Positions 1 through 10,068 of a stretch of 64,000 nucleotides of DNA are shown piece after piece. Below the pieces are notes generated by a model. That model was not told where the DNA came from. It searched no databases and saw nothing but the letters and a program-made list of their open reading frames with translations. Source of the DNA: AP-15 sp963703855. Lineage in GTDB: Bacteria; Pseudomonadota; Alphaproteobacteria; ATCC43930; CGMCC-115725. The stretch lies in assembly GCA_963703855.1 (NCBI GenBank), contig CAVPFW010000007.1, positions 62,001 through 126,000 on the forward strand. The letters are read 5' to 3'. Position 1 is the stretch's first letter. Each line of letters opens with the position of its first letter. Both the position numbers and the translations under genes were made by a program.

Positions 1-1910
1 AGCGCAAAGGGGCGAAGACCGCGCTCCTGACCACCGAGGGCTTTCGCGACACGATCGAGATCCGCCACGAGAACCGGTTCGAGCAATACGACGTCAACAT
101 CGACCTGCCGCCGCCCCTGGTGCCGCGCCGGCTGCGCTTTCCCGTGCGCGAGCGCATCGACGCCGCCGGCCGGGTCCTGGTCCCGCTCGACGAGGGCGGG
201 GTGGCGGCCCTGGCCGATCGCCTCGCAGCCGAGCGCATCGAAGCGGTCGCGATCGGCTTCCTGCACAGTTTTACGAACCCGGCGCATGAGCGCCGCGCCG
301 GCATGATACTGGCGGAGCACCTGCCCGAGGTCCCGGTCACCCTGTCGAGCGAGGTCTCGCCCGAGATGCGCGAATACGAGCGCTTCTCGACCGCCTGCGC
401 CAATGCCTATGTCCAGCCCCTGATCGGCCGTTACCTCGCCAACCTCGAAACCCTGCTGCGCGATGAGGGCTTTGCCTGCCCATTGTTCCTGATGCTGTCG
501 GGCGGCGGGCTGACCGCGGTCGAGACCGCGATCCGTTTTCCGGTGCGGCTCGTCGAATCGGGCCGGCGGGGGGTGCGATCTTCGCCGCCGAGGTCGCCCG
601 CCAATGCCGGCTGGACAAGGTCCTGTCCTACGACATGGGCGGCACCACCGCGAAGATCTGCCTGATCGACGACTTAAAGCCGCAGACCAATCGCGCGTTC
701 GAGGTCGCCCGCGTCTACCGCTTCAAAAAGGGCAGCGGATTGCCGTTGCGCATCCCGGTCATCGAGATGGTCGAGATCGGCGCCGGCGGCGGCTCGATCG
801 CGCGGGTCGACCGGCTGAAACGGATCACCGTCGGGCCGGACAGCGCCGGCGCCGACCCGGGGCCGGCCTGCTACGGGAGCGGCGGCATCGGGCCGACCGT
901 GACCGACGCGGATTTGCTGCTCGGCCGCATCGACCCGGCCGGTTTTTCCGGGGGGCGGATGGCGCTCGATCGCGAAGCGGCCGAGACGGCGCTGCGCCAT
1001 GAGGTGGCCGAACCGTTGCAGCTCGCGGTCGAGCTTGCCGCCCTCGGGGTCAGCGAGATCGTCGACGAGAACATGGCCAACGCGGCCCGCGTCCACGCCA
1101 TCGAAAGCGGCAAGGACGCGCGCGGCCGCACCCTCGTCGCCTTTGGCGGCGCGGCACCCCTGCACGCCGCGCGCCTGGCCGAAAAGCTCGGGCTCGACCG
1201 GGTTGTGGTGCCGTCCTATGCCGGCGTCGGCTCGGCGGTCGGCTTTCTGCGCGCGCCGATCGCCTACGAGATCGTGCGCTCCGGATTGCAGCGCCTCGAC
1301 GCGTTCGACGCCGCCGCCGCCAACGCGCTGCTCGCGGCGATGCGCGCGGAGGCCGAGCCGATCGTCCGCCGCGGCGCCGGCGACGCCCCCCTGACCGAGA
1401 CCCGCTCCGCGTTCATGCGCTACCGCGGCCAAGGCCACGAGATCGCTGTCCCGCTCCCGACCAGACCCTATGCCGCCGCCGACGCCGCGACCCTGCGCGC
1501 CGCCTTCGAAGCCGCCTACCGTCGCCTGTACAGCCGCATCATCCCCGGGGTCGAAGTCGAGACCCTCAGCTGGGTCCTGCTGCTGTCCGCCCCGACCCCC
1601 CGCCGAACCCGCCGCCGCTCCGCCGTCTCCGACCCCCTACACCCCCGAACCTGCCCGCCGCCGCCCGGTCTTCGACCCCGATGCCGGCGAATTCATCCCG
1701 GTCGCCATCCATGACCGCCGAACCCTCCGCCCCGGCGCCCAAATCCCCGGCCCCGCGATCATCACCGAAGACGAAACCTCGACCGTGATCACCCCCCACT
1801 TCGACGCCAGGATCGACGCCTTCGGCTATATCGAGCTCACGCCACGGGATGGGGACCCGACTGACGCCCCTCGAATCTCCTGGCCGCTCGCCGAGCCGGC
1901 CCGAGAATGA
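1..1910 (+). CDS. Hydantoinase/oxoprolinase family protein, 5' end missing, two compensating frameshifts
   Basis: ATP-dependent ring-opening amidohydrolase of the HyuA/5-oxoprolinase type, acting on hydantoins, 5-oxoproline or a related cyclic amide in the cytoplasm. The gene enters the window already open in the frame beginning at base 3. Family landmarks are the segment ending in FPVRLVESG, the nucleotide-binding DMGGTTAKICLIDD, GAGGGSIARVD, and the C-terminal PGPAIITEDETSTVI block. The frame is lost near base 563, where one C seems to be missing from a C run (expected ESGPAGGAIF). It returns to the original frame near 1597-1602, where one C seems extra in a run of six. The sequence either side is fully conserved in style, so I read this as one gene of more than 630 codons with two sequencing-type indels rather than a pseudogene. 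It ends 10 bases from the convergent lyase gene. A HyuB partner is not visible; it may lie upstream. Confidence 0.85.
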
Positions 1911-1920
1911 CCGTCGAAGG

Positions 1921-3282
1921 TCAACGCCCCGCGAGGAGATGGTCGACCATGGCCGGAGCGGCGCCGAGGTAGTTGGCGGGGTCGGTCAGGGCGCGCAGCT
2001 TGTCGGGGCCGAGGGGGCCGGCGACGGCCGGGGTTTCGAGCAATACGTCGAGCAGCGGGCGGTCGGTTTCGATCGCCAGCCGGCAGGCATCGTAGACGAG
2101 GTCGTGAGCCTCGTTGCGGCCGGTCAAGGGGGCGAGGCCCATCATCACCGCTTCGGCGACGATCAGGCCGTGGGTCATGCCGAGGTTTTTGGCCATGCGC
2201 GCGAGATCGACGATCAGCCCGCCGAGCAGGAAGCGCGACTGATGAAGGGCACCGGCGGCATAGCCGAACGCCTCCGGCACCGCGATCCATTCGACGTGCC
2301 ACGGCCCGGTCGCGCGCTCGAAATCGGCGACCATGGCGTCGAGCGCGAGCCCGGCATGCTGGCGCAGTACCTTGGCGGCGGCGAGGATCAGCTCGCACGA
2401 GATCGGGTTGCGCTTTTGCGGCATCGTCGAGCTCGAGCCGCGGCCGGCGACAAACGGCTCGGCCGCCTCGCCGAGCTCGGTGGCCGACATCAGCATCACG
2501 TCGAAGGCGATCTTGCCCAGGCTGCCCGCCATCAACGCGAGAAACTGCACGGTCTCGACGATGCCGTCGCGGGCGACGTGCCAGGTGATCGGCGGGTCGC
2601 CGAGACCGAGCTCGCGAGCGAGCCCGGCACGGCTGCGGATGGCCTGCTCGCCGTCTCCGAGCGAGGCAAGGGTGCCGGCCGCACCGCCGAACTGGGCGAG
2701 GAGAACCCGCGGGCGCAGCTCGGAGAGCCGCGCGGCATGGCGGTCGAGGGCAGAGAGCCAGACCGCCGCCTTGTAGCCGAAGGTCACCGGCAGGGCATGC
2801 TGCAGATGAGTGCGGCCGGCCATCGGCGTGTCGCGGTGACGCCGGGCGAGGTCGGCGAGATGGCCGCGCGCCGCCGCGAGGTCGTCCTCGATCAGCGCCA
2901 GGCCGGCGCGGATCTGCAATACCACGGCGGTATCCATGATGTCCTGGGTCGTGGCCCCCCAATGGACCCATCGCCCGGTCTCGCCGGCGCGCTCGGCGAG
3001 CTGGCGGACCAACGGCAGGATCGGATAGCCGACGGTCTCGGTCTCGCGCTTCAGGCGCGCGAGGTCGAGGGATCGGGGCTGGTCGATGATTGCGCCGGCC
3101 GCTCGCGAGATCGCCGACGCGGCCTCGGCCGGGATGATCCCGAGCCTGGCCTGGGCCCGGGCGAGCGCGGCCTCGACCTCGGCGCAGCGGGCGAGGAACA
3201 CTGTGTCGTCAAAGACTTCGCGCATCGCCGGGGTGCCGAACATGTCGGCGAAAATTGCCGAATCGAGCATGCCGATCGCCAT
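1921..3282 (-). CDS. Class-II fumarase/aspartase superfamily lyase (adenylosuccinate lyase / PcaB-like)
   Basis: A 453-residue lyase of the superfamily that eliminates a leaving group from a succinyl or related moiety to give a double bond. Visible landmarks are HWGATTQD at residues 107-114, THLQHALP at 159-166 and the superfamily signature GSSSTMPQKRNP at 282-293 containing the catalytic-loop serine. The QHALPVTFGYK segment and the length near 450 resemble 3-carboxy-cis,cis-muconate cycloisomerase and the unassigned 'adenylosuccinate lyase family' proteins more than true PurB. No protocatechuate pathway genes lie next to it, so the substrate cannot be assigned. It is transcribed towards the hydantoinase gene and follows bpt on the same strand at a 26-base gap. 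Confidence 0.85.
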   Translation of the reverse strand: MAIGMLDSAIFADMFGTPAMREVFDDTVFLARCAEVEAALARAQARLGIIPAEAASAISRAAGAIIDQPRSLDLARLKRETETVGYPILPLVRQLAERAGETGRWVHWGATTQDIMDTAVVLQIRAGLALIEDDLAAARGHLADLARRHRDTPMAGRTHLQHALPVTFGYKAAVWLSALDRHAARLSELRPRVLLAQFGGAAGTLASLGDGEQAIRSRAGLARELGLGDPPITWHVARDGIVETVQFLALMAGSLGKIAFDVMLMSATELGEAAEPFVAGRGSSSTMPQKRNPISCELILAAAKVLRQHAGLALDAMVADFERATGPWHVEWIAVPEAFGYAAGALHQSRFLLGGLIVDLARMAKNLGMTHGLIVAEAVMMGLAPLTGRNEAHDLVYDACRLAIETDRPLLDVLLETPAVAGPLGPDKLRALTDPANYLGAAPAMVDHLLAGR

Positions 3283-3304
3283 GATCGCGGGAGTCCGCTA
3301 ACTG

Positions 3305-3347
3305 CCCCTCACCCCGCCCCTCTCCCCGCGGGCGGCGCGAGGGAGGG
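3305..3347. repeat. GC-rich palindromic repeat (CCCCTCACCCC...CTCTCCCCGC type)
   Basis: The run beginning CCCCTCACCCCGCCCCTCTC matches the same motif at 56917-56955 and resembles the hairpin at 24967-24992. Here it also encodes the last dozen residues of bpt (proline/glycine-rich tail), so the repeat appears to have entered the 3' end of the gene. Such short palindromic intergenic elements are common in alphaproteobacteria. Confidence 0.5.
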
Positions 3348-4163
3348 AGCGGCGCCGCGCGGGGGTGCGGAGGAGGCGAAATCGGCCCAGCCCGCCTCGG
3401 TCAGGCGCTCGAGCGCCGGAAAGCGGGCCTTGTAGGCCATTTTCGGGCTGTCGGCGATCCAATACCCGAGATAGACGTAGGGCCGCCCGCCGCGCCGGCA
3501 TTCCTCGATCAGCCACAGGATGCTCCAGGTGCCGAGGCTGCGCTTTGTTTGATGCGGGTCGTAAAAGCTGTAGACCGCCGAGATGCCGTCATCGAGCAGA
3601 TCGATCAGGGAGGCGGCGACAAGGCTCCCGGCCGCGTCGCGAAACTCGGCGATCCGGGTACGCACCGCGCTGTCCTCGACCATCGCGCGGTAGTCGCCAT
3701 AGGTCATCGAGGCCATCTCGCTGTCGCCGTGGCGCACCCGCTGGTAGGCCGAGAATACGGCGAATTGTTCCGGGGTCGCTTGGGCTGCGCCGAGATCGCC
3801 GCACAGATCGCGGTTGGCGTTGCGGGTGCGGCGGGTCGAACGGGTATCGGTGAAGCGCCCGACGGCGATGCGCACCGGCACGCACGAGGCGCAGGCGCGG
3901 CACGCCGGGCGGTAGGCGAAGCGATGGCTGCGGCGAAACCCGGCGCGCGACAGCTGGTCATAAAAGGCGGGCGACGCGCTGTCCGCCAGCTCGACGATCA
4001 GCTTGCGCTCGGCCCGGCCGGGGACATAGGGGCAGGCGACCGGCGCGGTCGCAAAGAACTGCCGCGGCGGGGCGCCGATCCCGTCGCGCGGCGCAGGCCG
4101 GGAGCGGTCGCGCAAAAGCCGATCGCGCTGCGGCCTCTCGTCGCCCGCCGGGCCGATATCCAT
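3309..4163 (-). CDS. bpt: Aspartate/glutamate leucyltransferase (bacterial arginyltransferase family)
   Basis: Transfers leucine from Leu-tRNA to proteins with N-terminal Asp or Glu, marking them for ClpS/ClpAP degradation (N-end rule). The 284-residue protein has the conserved N-domain FFATAPVACPYVPGR followed by ERKLIVEL, a cysteine-rich YRPACRACASCVPVRI, the central FSAYQRVRHGDSEMA, and the C-domain SFYDP, SLGTWSILWLIE, YVYLGYWI and KMAYKARFPALE. All key family blocks are present. The N-terminus is about 25 residues longer than usual before the first conserved block, so translation may start further in. The C-terminal tail after WADF is low-complexity and encoded by a palindromic repeat. 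The gene shares its strand with the lyase downstream. Confidence 0.92.
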   Translation of the reverse strand: MDIGPAGDERPQRDRLLRDRSRPAPRDGIGAPPRQFFATAPVACPYVPGRAERKLIVELADSASPAFYDQLSRAGFRRSHRFAYRPACRACASCVPVRIAVGRFTDTRSTRRTRNANRDLCGDLGAAQATPEQFAVFSAYQRVRHGDSEMASMTYGDYRAMVEDSAVRTRIAEFRDAAGSLVAASLIDLLDDGISAVYSFYDPHQTKRSLGTWSILWLIEECRRGGRPYVYLGYWIADSPKMAYKARFPALERLTEAGWADFASSAPPRGAAPSLAPPAGRGAG

Positions 4164-4244
4164 CGCCTCGCTCCGTTTTCCGCCACAGTTTCGCCCGAGT
4201 ATGAACGAGATTATGGCGAAGGTGCCAGCCCCAAGCGCGGCCGT

Positions 4245-4562
4245 TCAGCGCGTCGGTCCGGCGGTCCAGCGGAACCCGGTCAGGATGTCGCCGTCAAAAT
4301 GGCATTCGACGGCCAGCTTGCGCGGCAGCGGCCCGTTCGGCGCCATGTCGCGCCTGACCCCTTCGACCCGGGCGAGCATCGTGGTGAGGCCGGTCGCCGC
4401 GGCCTCGCTGTTGGTGATGTCGATGTCGGCGCCGGGATAGGCGCGCTGCATGATGTCGGCGCAACGCCCGGCCATGCCGCCGATCGGGGCGAGACGGCAG
4501 CCGCCGGCAAGGCAGAGGGCGCCGAGGGCCAGGGCGGCCAGGGCTCGTCGGGCGAGGAGCAT
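4245..4562 (-). CDS. Small putative lipoprotein
   Basis: A 105-residue protein starting MLLARRALAALALGA with a hydrophobic signal segment ending in LCLAGGC, a plausible lipobox with Cys22, so probably a membrane-anchored lipoprotein. The mature part contains CADIMQRAYPGADIDIT and a C-terminal VECHFDGDILTGFRW. I do not recognise a family of known function. The start was chosen because longer upstream reading lacks any conserved-looking sequence and the signal peptide begins exactly here. It lies head-to-head with the metalloprotease gene, with about 210 bases between starts. Confidence 0.6.
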   Translation of the reverse strand: MLLARRALAALALGALCLAGGCRLAPIGGMAGRCADIMQRAYPGADIDITNSEAAATGLTTMLARVEGVRRDMAPNGPLPRKLAVECHFDGDILTGFRWTAGPTR

Positions 4563-4772
4563 GATGCCGATAGTGCGCGGCGACGCGTTGAATTTCAAAC
4601 CCGGCGCGCTGCCTGCCTGCGGGCGAAAATCGGCCGACCTCGCGCGCCGCCGAGCCGCCGTGGGCGCGGGATCGCCGAACACCAGCCGGTTGACTTTAAA
4701 TGATCGCGACGGTAGTATCCATGGAAAGACGCTCGATCGGGGCGGGCTGTGATCTCGTTCACGAGGATTGCG

Positions 4773-7070
4773 ATGTCCAAATCGCTGTTCCGGCTTGCAC
4801 TGCTGGCCGCATTCCTGCTCCTCGGTGCCGCGCCGGCCTCGGCGCTTTCGGGAACCGCGAATTTCGTCGTGCTGCGTGTCACCTTCAGCGATTTCGGTAC
4901 CGGGACGCGCTTCACCACCGCAAGCGCGCAGGCCAACTTCAACAACATCGCCAAGCTGTGGGGCAACGAATTGTCGTACGGAAACATCACGCTGCAATAC
5001 CAATACGGCGGGCCGTACCAAGTGGCGTCGCCGAGCGCGACGTATCTGGACCAGCAGGGGGGGCAGTCGTCTTCGACTCCGGCGATCGTGAAGCTGATCG
5101 ACGATGCGGTGGCCCGCTCACCCGCTACGATCAACTGGACCAATGTGTACGGGGTCGTGGTGGTGTTCGGCGACACCCGGGTAGGCGGGTTCTACCGCGG
5201 CATCACCTTGCCCGGAACCACGACGATTTCCCCGCCCGCAGGGGGAAGCTTCAATGTTCACGGATCGATCGTCGGCGAAAGCCCGCTGGAGGATCTGACC
5301 CGCACCTGGGGCCGCTGGGCGCACGAGATGGGCCACCAGATGCAGGCCAATCCCGGAAATCCGTGGCATCCGAGCAATTACAACAGCGACTTCGAACAGA
5401 TGGACGCCGAGTATCCGGCGCAATCGGGGGTATTCAACAAACAGGCGAACACCGCCTATCCGGGCTGGATGCCGACCGGCAAGTATAAGCTCGTGTCACC
5501 GCCGCAAGGCGCTTCGGTCGGCCTGCTCGCCGAGGAACAGCCGCCGGGGCTGCAACCTGATTTTCAGGCGATCAAAGCCTTTCTGACGTTCGGCGGCCCA
5601 AAACTCTATTACCTGGTCAGCGTGCGGCATCACGTGCTCGGCGACGAGGTCGCGACGACGCATGGCCCCAAAGGAATTCCCGACGAAGGCGTGCTAATCG
5701 AGCGCGTGGTCGAAGGTGGCGATCCGAATATCGACGATTGCGCGCCAAACGGCTGCTTTCGCTGGGTCAACGTGATCGGAAACGGCGGCAGCGACACGCT
5801 GTGGCACTCCGGCAACACCTATCGCAATGTGACCGACGGCATATTCATCACGGTCCGAGCCAAGCTCGATCCCGACCATTACCTGGTCGATGTCGCCTAT
5901 GCCGACAAGGCGGGCCAGCCCGATGTCGGCCTCAACAGCTGGCTCGAGCCGCCGGGCAATACCTACGAGACGACGGATATCTGGATCGACAGCCCGCTCA
6001 ACGGCTACGGCACCTACCGCTACCCGATCTGGTCCGACCTGTTGGGCGGCACGGTGCCCTCCGGCAACGGCGACGATCCCGCCGTTGGACAAGTCAACCG
6101 CCTCTACGCGCGCGTCCGCAACTACGGCAATGCGCCGGCCGCCAACGTCGTTGTCCACTTCGACATCACTAATCCGCCGGGCCTCGGGATCAACGGCTCG
6201 AACGGCTTCATCCCATTGGGAACGGTGGACAAGACCGCGTTTCCCGGCCTCGCCCTGATCCCGCCCGGCAAGACGGTCGACGTCTATTACAATTGGACGC
6301 CCAATTTTACCCTGACCCCGGCGGAGATTTAGCAGGGCCGGTTCTTCTTTCACACTTGCGTCCGGGTCCGGCTCGACCATGTTGTGGGCGAGACGTTCTT
6401 TGCCAATCAGGACGGCGACGGCCAGCAGGAGAACATCGACTACTTTCAGGCGGGATCGCAAGGCTCGCCCGGCGCGCCGGGCGCACCCGACGGGGACTTC
6501 GTTCATCTGCGCAACGACAGCCCGGCGGTGTCCAAACAGTTCTATCTGACGGTGCTGCGGGACAATCTCCCGGCGTCGTGGACGGTCACGGTCAACAACG
6601 GCAATCCGTTTGTTCAGCTCGGGCCGAGCCAGGAGCGCGACATACCGGTGGTGATCGCCCAGACCAAGCCCGAGCCGGTCGGCGCGCATCATGCGATCCG
6701 CATCTTCGCGTCGAGCGAGATGACCTTGCGCAATCTTCGCCGTGCGAACGACTTTCATCAGGAGTTCAAACCGCTCGGCGGCGTCCAGTTTCAAGTCGCC
6801 GTGCTGCGCAAGCCAAAGCTGACTTGCGCTTCCTCGCGCCTCGTCGTCGAGGGCACGATCACCGGGCTCGACCCGAGCGATCGCATTGTTCGGGTCTATG
6901 TCGGCGGCGTTGCCGCCAATGGCCGCTTTGTGCCCGGGGTCGGCACCTTGGCCTTTGCCCGCGACGGAAAGTTTGTCGCCAGGGCTCCGGACGCGACGCG
7001 GGGCGTTTGCCTCTACGCCGGGTCGCTGACCTCGGCCAGCGCCGGCAGCCAGATCTTTACGATCCGATAG
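4773..7070 (+). CDS. Secreted M6-like zinc metalloprotease with an in-frame TAG at codon 520
   Basis: The first 25 residues (MSKSLFRLALLAAFLLLG, cut near ASA) form a signal peptide. The mature N-terminus NFVVLRVTFSDF resembles M6/immune-inhibitor-A-like peptidases, and AHEMGHQMQ at residues 183-191 supplies the HExxH zinc site. The ATG at 4773 is preferred over a GTG at 4749 because AGGA lies 6-9 bases upstream. A TAG at 6330-6332 interrupts the frame after FTLTPAEI. The same frame continues without another stop for 245 codons to 7070 with equally protein-like sequence (GETFFANQDGDGQQENIDYF, a short GSQGSPGAPGAP tract, and a C-terminal beta-rich domain with YVGGVAANGRFVPG). Full length would be about 765 codons. 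Nonsense mutation, base-call error or readthrough are all possible. Confidence 0.75.
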
Positions 7071-7152
7071 CGCCCACCCCTTTTGCCGCCGCCGGTGTAA
7101 ACAGCACCGTCCGGGTGGCGCCGAAAAAGAACGCAGCGGCTGGAGGGAAGCG

Positions 7153-8136
7153 ATGCGGGCGCAGCTGATGACCGCCTCGCGGCAGCCGCTCGTTGCCGTG
7201 GAAGTACTGACGCCGCGGCCGGCGCCGCAGCAGGTGCTGATCGCGGTCAAGGCCTGTGCCGTGTGCCGGACCGACCTGCACATCGTCGACGGCGAGCTGC
7301 CCGACCCCAAATTGCCGTTGGTGCTCGGCCACGAGATCGTCGGCACGGTGGTCGAGAAGGGGGCGGAAGTCGACCGTTTCGCGCCCGGCGATCGGGTCGG
7401 CGTGCCGTGGCTCGGCTGGACCTGCGGGGTCTGCGATTATTGCCGAAACGGCCGCGAGAATTTGTGCGACCGCGCGCGCTTCACCGGCTATCGGATCGAC
7501 GGCGGCTATGCCGAGCTGTGCGTCGCCGATCAGCGCTACTGCTTTGCCATCGACCCTGCTTACGGCGATGTCGAGGCGGCGCCGCTGATGTGCGCCGGGC
7601 TGATCGGCTATCGCACCTTGCGCATGGCCGGGGACGCGCGCTCGATCGGCATCTATGGCTTCGGCGCCGCGGCCCACATCGTCGCCCAGGTGATCCGCCA
7701 TCAGGGTCGCCGGCTGTTCGCGTTCACCCGGCCGGGCGACCAGGCGGCACAGGATTTCGCCCGCGGGCTCGGCGCCGAATGGGCCGGCGACTCGACCGTG
7801 CCGCCGCCCGAGCCGCTCGACGCGGCGCTGATCTTCGCGCCGGTCGGGGCATTGGTGCCGGCGGCGCTCGCAGCTACGAAAAAGGGCGGCGCCGTCGTCT
7901 GCGGCGGCATCCATATGAGCGACATCCCGGCCTTCCCCTATCGCATGCTGTGGGAGGAGCGGGTGCTGCGCTCGGTCGCCAATCTGACCCGGCGCGACGC
8001 CGAAGAATTTCTGGCATTGGCGCCGCAGGCCGGGATCAGGACCGAGACGGTCCGCTACCCGCTGGCCCGCGCCAACCAGGCGCTCGCCGATCTGCGCCGC
8101 GGCGCGCTGCAGGGGGCGGCCGTGCTGGTGCCGTGA
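7153..8136 (+). CDS. Zinc-dependent alcohol dehydrogenase family protein
   Basis: A 327-residue medium-chain dehydrogenase. The N-terminal catalytic domain has the zinc cysteine in KACAVCRTDLHI (Cys38), the ligand histidine in LVLGHEIVG, and the four-cysteine structural zinc site CGVCDYCRNGRENLC. The Rossmann fold shows IGIYGFGAAAHIVAQV. The overall pattern matches the NAD(P)-dependent alcohol dehydrogenase subgroup that ends in ALADLRRGALQGAAVLVP. It should oxidise alcohols or reduce aldehydes; the substrate cannot be told from sequence. It follows the metalloprotease by 82 bases but is otherwise alone, and converges with serA. Confidence 0.9.
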   Translation: MRAQLMTASRQPLVAVEVLTPRPAPQQVLIAVKACAVCRTDLHIVDGELPDPKLPLVLGHEIVGTVVEKGAEVDRFAPGDRVGVPWLGWTCGVCDYCRNGRENLCDRARFTGYRIDGGYAELCVADQRYCFAIDPAYGDVEAAPLMCAGLIGYRTLRMAGDARSIGIYGFGAAAHIVAQVIRHQGRRLFAFTRPGDQAAQDFARGLGAEWAGDSTVPPPEPLDAALIFAPVGALVPAALAATKKGGAVVCGGIHMSDIPAFPYRMLWEERVLRSVANLTRRDAEEFLALAPQAGIRTETVRYPLARANQALADLRRGALQGAAVLVP

Positions 8137-8339
8137 GCTGACGGAGCACCGCTGAACTGATGGAGCATTACTGAAATATCTACTGACTTATGTCGTCACA
8201 CCGGCCCATGGGTTCGGCCGTCGGCCTGTGCCGGGATGACGAGGAAGGAGGATGGCGCATTGCTTCCGATAGAAAGCACGACCTCAGCCGGGCGCGCCCG
8301 GTCGTGACCCCAGGGATGACAAGCGTCAGGTTCGCACGA

Positions 8340-9932
8340 TCAGAACCGCATCGCCTTGACCTGGATCACGTTGGGCAGCGCGCGAACGGTGTCGAGGAGC
8401 GCCGGGGTCAGCGGCTGGTCGATTTCGACGAGGGCGATCGCGTCCTCTCCCGGCGCGGTGCGGCCGAGGTGAAAGGTCGCGATGTTGACCGCCGCCGCAC
8501 CCAGCGCCTGCCCCAGCGCGCCGATAAACCCCGGCTTGTCGAGATTGCGCACGAACAGCATGTTGCCGCCGAGCTCGCCTTCGAGCGGGATGCCCTCGAC
8601 CGAGACCAGCCGCGGCTTGTCGCCGCCGAACAGGGTGCCGGCGACCTCGCGCGGCCGCCGCTCGGCCGGCGGGCCGTTCGGGGTCACCACCACCCGGATC
8701 AGGGTCTGGTAATCGCCGGGCTCGGCGCGCCGCGTCTCGCTGACGCGGATGTCGCGGTCGCGGCAGATGACCGCCGCATTGACCATGTTGACGGCGGCGA
8801 GCTGCGGCGACAGCAGCGCGGTCAGCACGATCGCGGTCAGCGGCTTGACGTTGAGCTCGGCGATCGCCCCTTGGTACTCGACTGCGACCGCGGTGATGCC
8901 GCTTTCGGTCAGCTGGCCGGCAAAGCTGCCGAGCTGCTCGGCGAGCTTGATGTAGGGCCTGATCCGCTTGGCCTCCTCGGCGCTCAAGGAGGGCACGTTG
9001 ACCGCGTTGGAGACGGCGCCGGTCAGCAGAAAATCGGTCATCTGCTCGGCGATCTGCACCGCGACGTTCTCCTGCGCCTCGGTCGTGGCCGCACCCAGAT
9101 GCGGGGTGGCGACGACGTTGTCGCGGCCGAACAGCGGGTTTCGGCGGGCGGGCTCCTCGACAAAGACGTCGATCGCCGCACCGGCGACATGGCCGCTGTC
9201 GAGCGCGGCGGCGAGATCCTCCTCGACGACGAGCCCGCCGCGGGCGCAATTGACCAGCCGCACCCCGCGCTTCATCCGGGCGAGCGCGGCGGCGTCGATG
9301 ATGTTTTTGGTCGCTTCGGTCAGCGGCGTGTGCAACGTCACGAAATCGGCGCCGGCCAACAGCGCGTCGAAAGCCACCTTCTCGACCCCGAGATCGACCG
9401 CGCGCTCGGCCGACAGGAACGGATCGTAGGCCAGCACCTTCATGCGCAGCCCGAGCGCGCGCACCGCGACCATGGCGCCGACATTGCCGCAGCCGATGAC
9501 GCCGAGCGTCTTGCCGGTCAGCTCGACCCCCATGAAGCGCGATTTCTCCCATTTGCCGGCCTGGGTCGAGCGGTCCGCGGCCGGGATCTGCCGACACAGC
9601 GCGAACAGCATCGCGATCGCGTGCTCGGCCGCGGTCGTGGAATTGCCGTAGGGGGTGTTCATGACGACGATGCCGCGCGCCGTCGCCGCGGGCACGTCGA
9701 TGTTGTCGACGCCGATCCCGGCGCGGCCGACGATCTTGAGCTTTGGCGCGAGGGCGAGGAGCTCGGCGGTGACCTTGGTCGCCGAGCGCACGGCGAGCCC
9801 GTCGTACTCGGCGATCCGGATTTTCAGCTCCTCGGCGCCGATGCCCGGCAGCATGTCGACCTCGATCCCGCGGGCTGCCAGGATCTCCGCCGCCCGCGGG
9901 CTCAAATCATCCGAAATCAGCACTTTCGGCAT
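8340..9932 (-). CDS. serA: D-3-phosphoglycerate dehydrogenase
   Basis: First enzyme of phosphoserine-pathway serine synthesis, oxidising 3-phosphoglycerate to 3-phosphohydroxypyruvate with NAD. The 530-residue protein is the long form. Substrate-binding and catalytic elements include VGRAGIGVDNID and NTPYGNSTTAAEHAIAML, the Rossmann motif LGVIGCGNVGAMVA, NCARGGLVVEEDL, and the catalytic histidine in ATPHLGAATTEAQENVA. These are followed by the intervening ASB domain and a C-terminal ACT domain (GFIGALGQALGAAAVNIATF) ending in IQVKAMRF. It lies 136 bases downstream of serC on the same strand, so the two steps are probably co-expressed. Confidence 0.97.
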   Translation of the reverse strand: MPKVLISDDLSPRAAEILAARGIEVDMLPGIGAEELKIRIAEYDGLAVRSATKVTAELLALAPKLKIVGRAGIGVDNIDVPAATARGIVVMNTPYGNSTTAAEHAIAMLFALCRQIPAADRSTQAGKWEKSRFMGVELTGKTLGVIGCGNVGAMVAVRALGLRMKVLAYDPFLSAERAVDLGVEKVAFDALLAGADFVTLHTPLTEATKNIIDAAALARMKRGVRLVNCARGGLVVEEDLAAALDSGHVAGAAIDVFVEEPARRNPLFGRDNVVATPHLGAATTEAQENVAVQIAEQMTDFLLTGAVSNAVNVPSLSAEEAKRIRPYIKLAEQLGSFAGQLTESGITAVAVEYQGAIAELNVKPLTAIVLTALLSPQLAAVNMVNAAVICRDRDIRVSETRRAEPGDYQTLIRVVVTPNGPPAERRPREVAGTLFGGDKPRLVSVEGIPLEGELGGNMLFVRNLDKPGFIGALGQALGAAAVNIATFHLGRTAPGEDAIALVEIDQPLTPALLDTVRALPNVIQVKAMRF

Positions 9933-10068
9933 TTCATCTCTTTCTCGAAGAAGAATAACGCTTTAACGCAGAGGCCGCGGAGGACACGCAAAGGGGGCGG
10001 CGCGACCGATCCTCTGTGTCCATCGCGCAACCCTCTGCGACCTCCGCGCTGAAAGCTTCAATTTTGTC

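Noticed and set aside
6455..6495. Collagen-like Gly-X-Y tract in the metalloprotease
   Set aside because: Only about four triplets, too short to form a collagen helix; treated as a linker.
8137..8339. Imperfect 20-base direct repeat (CTGANGGAGCA) after the alcohol dehydrogenase gene
   Set aside because: Only two diverged copies in a short convergent gap; no function can be supported.
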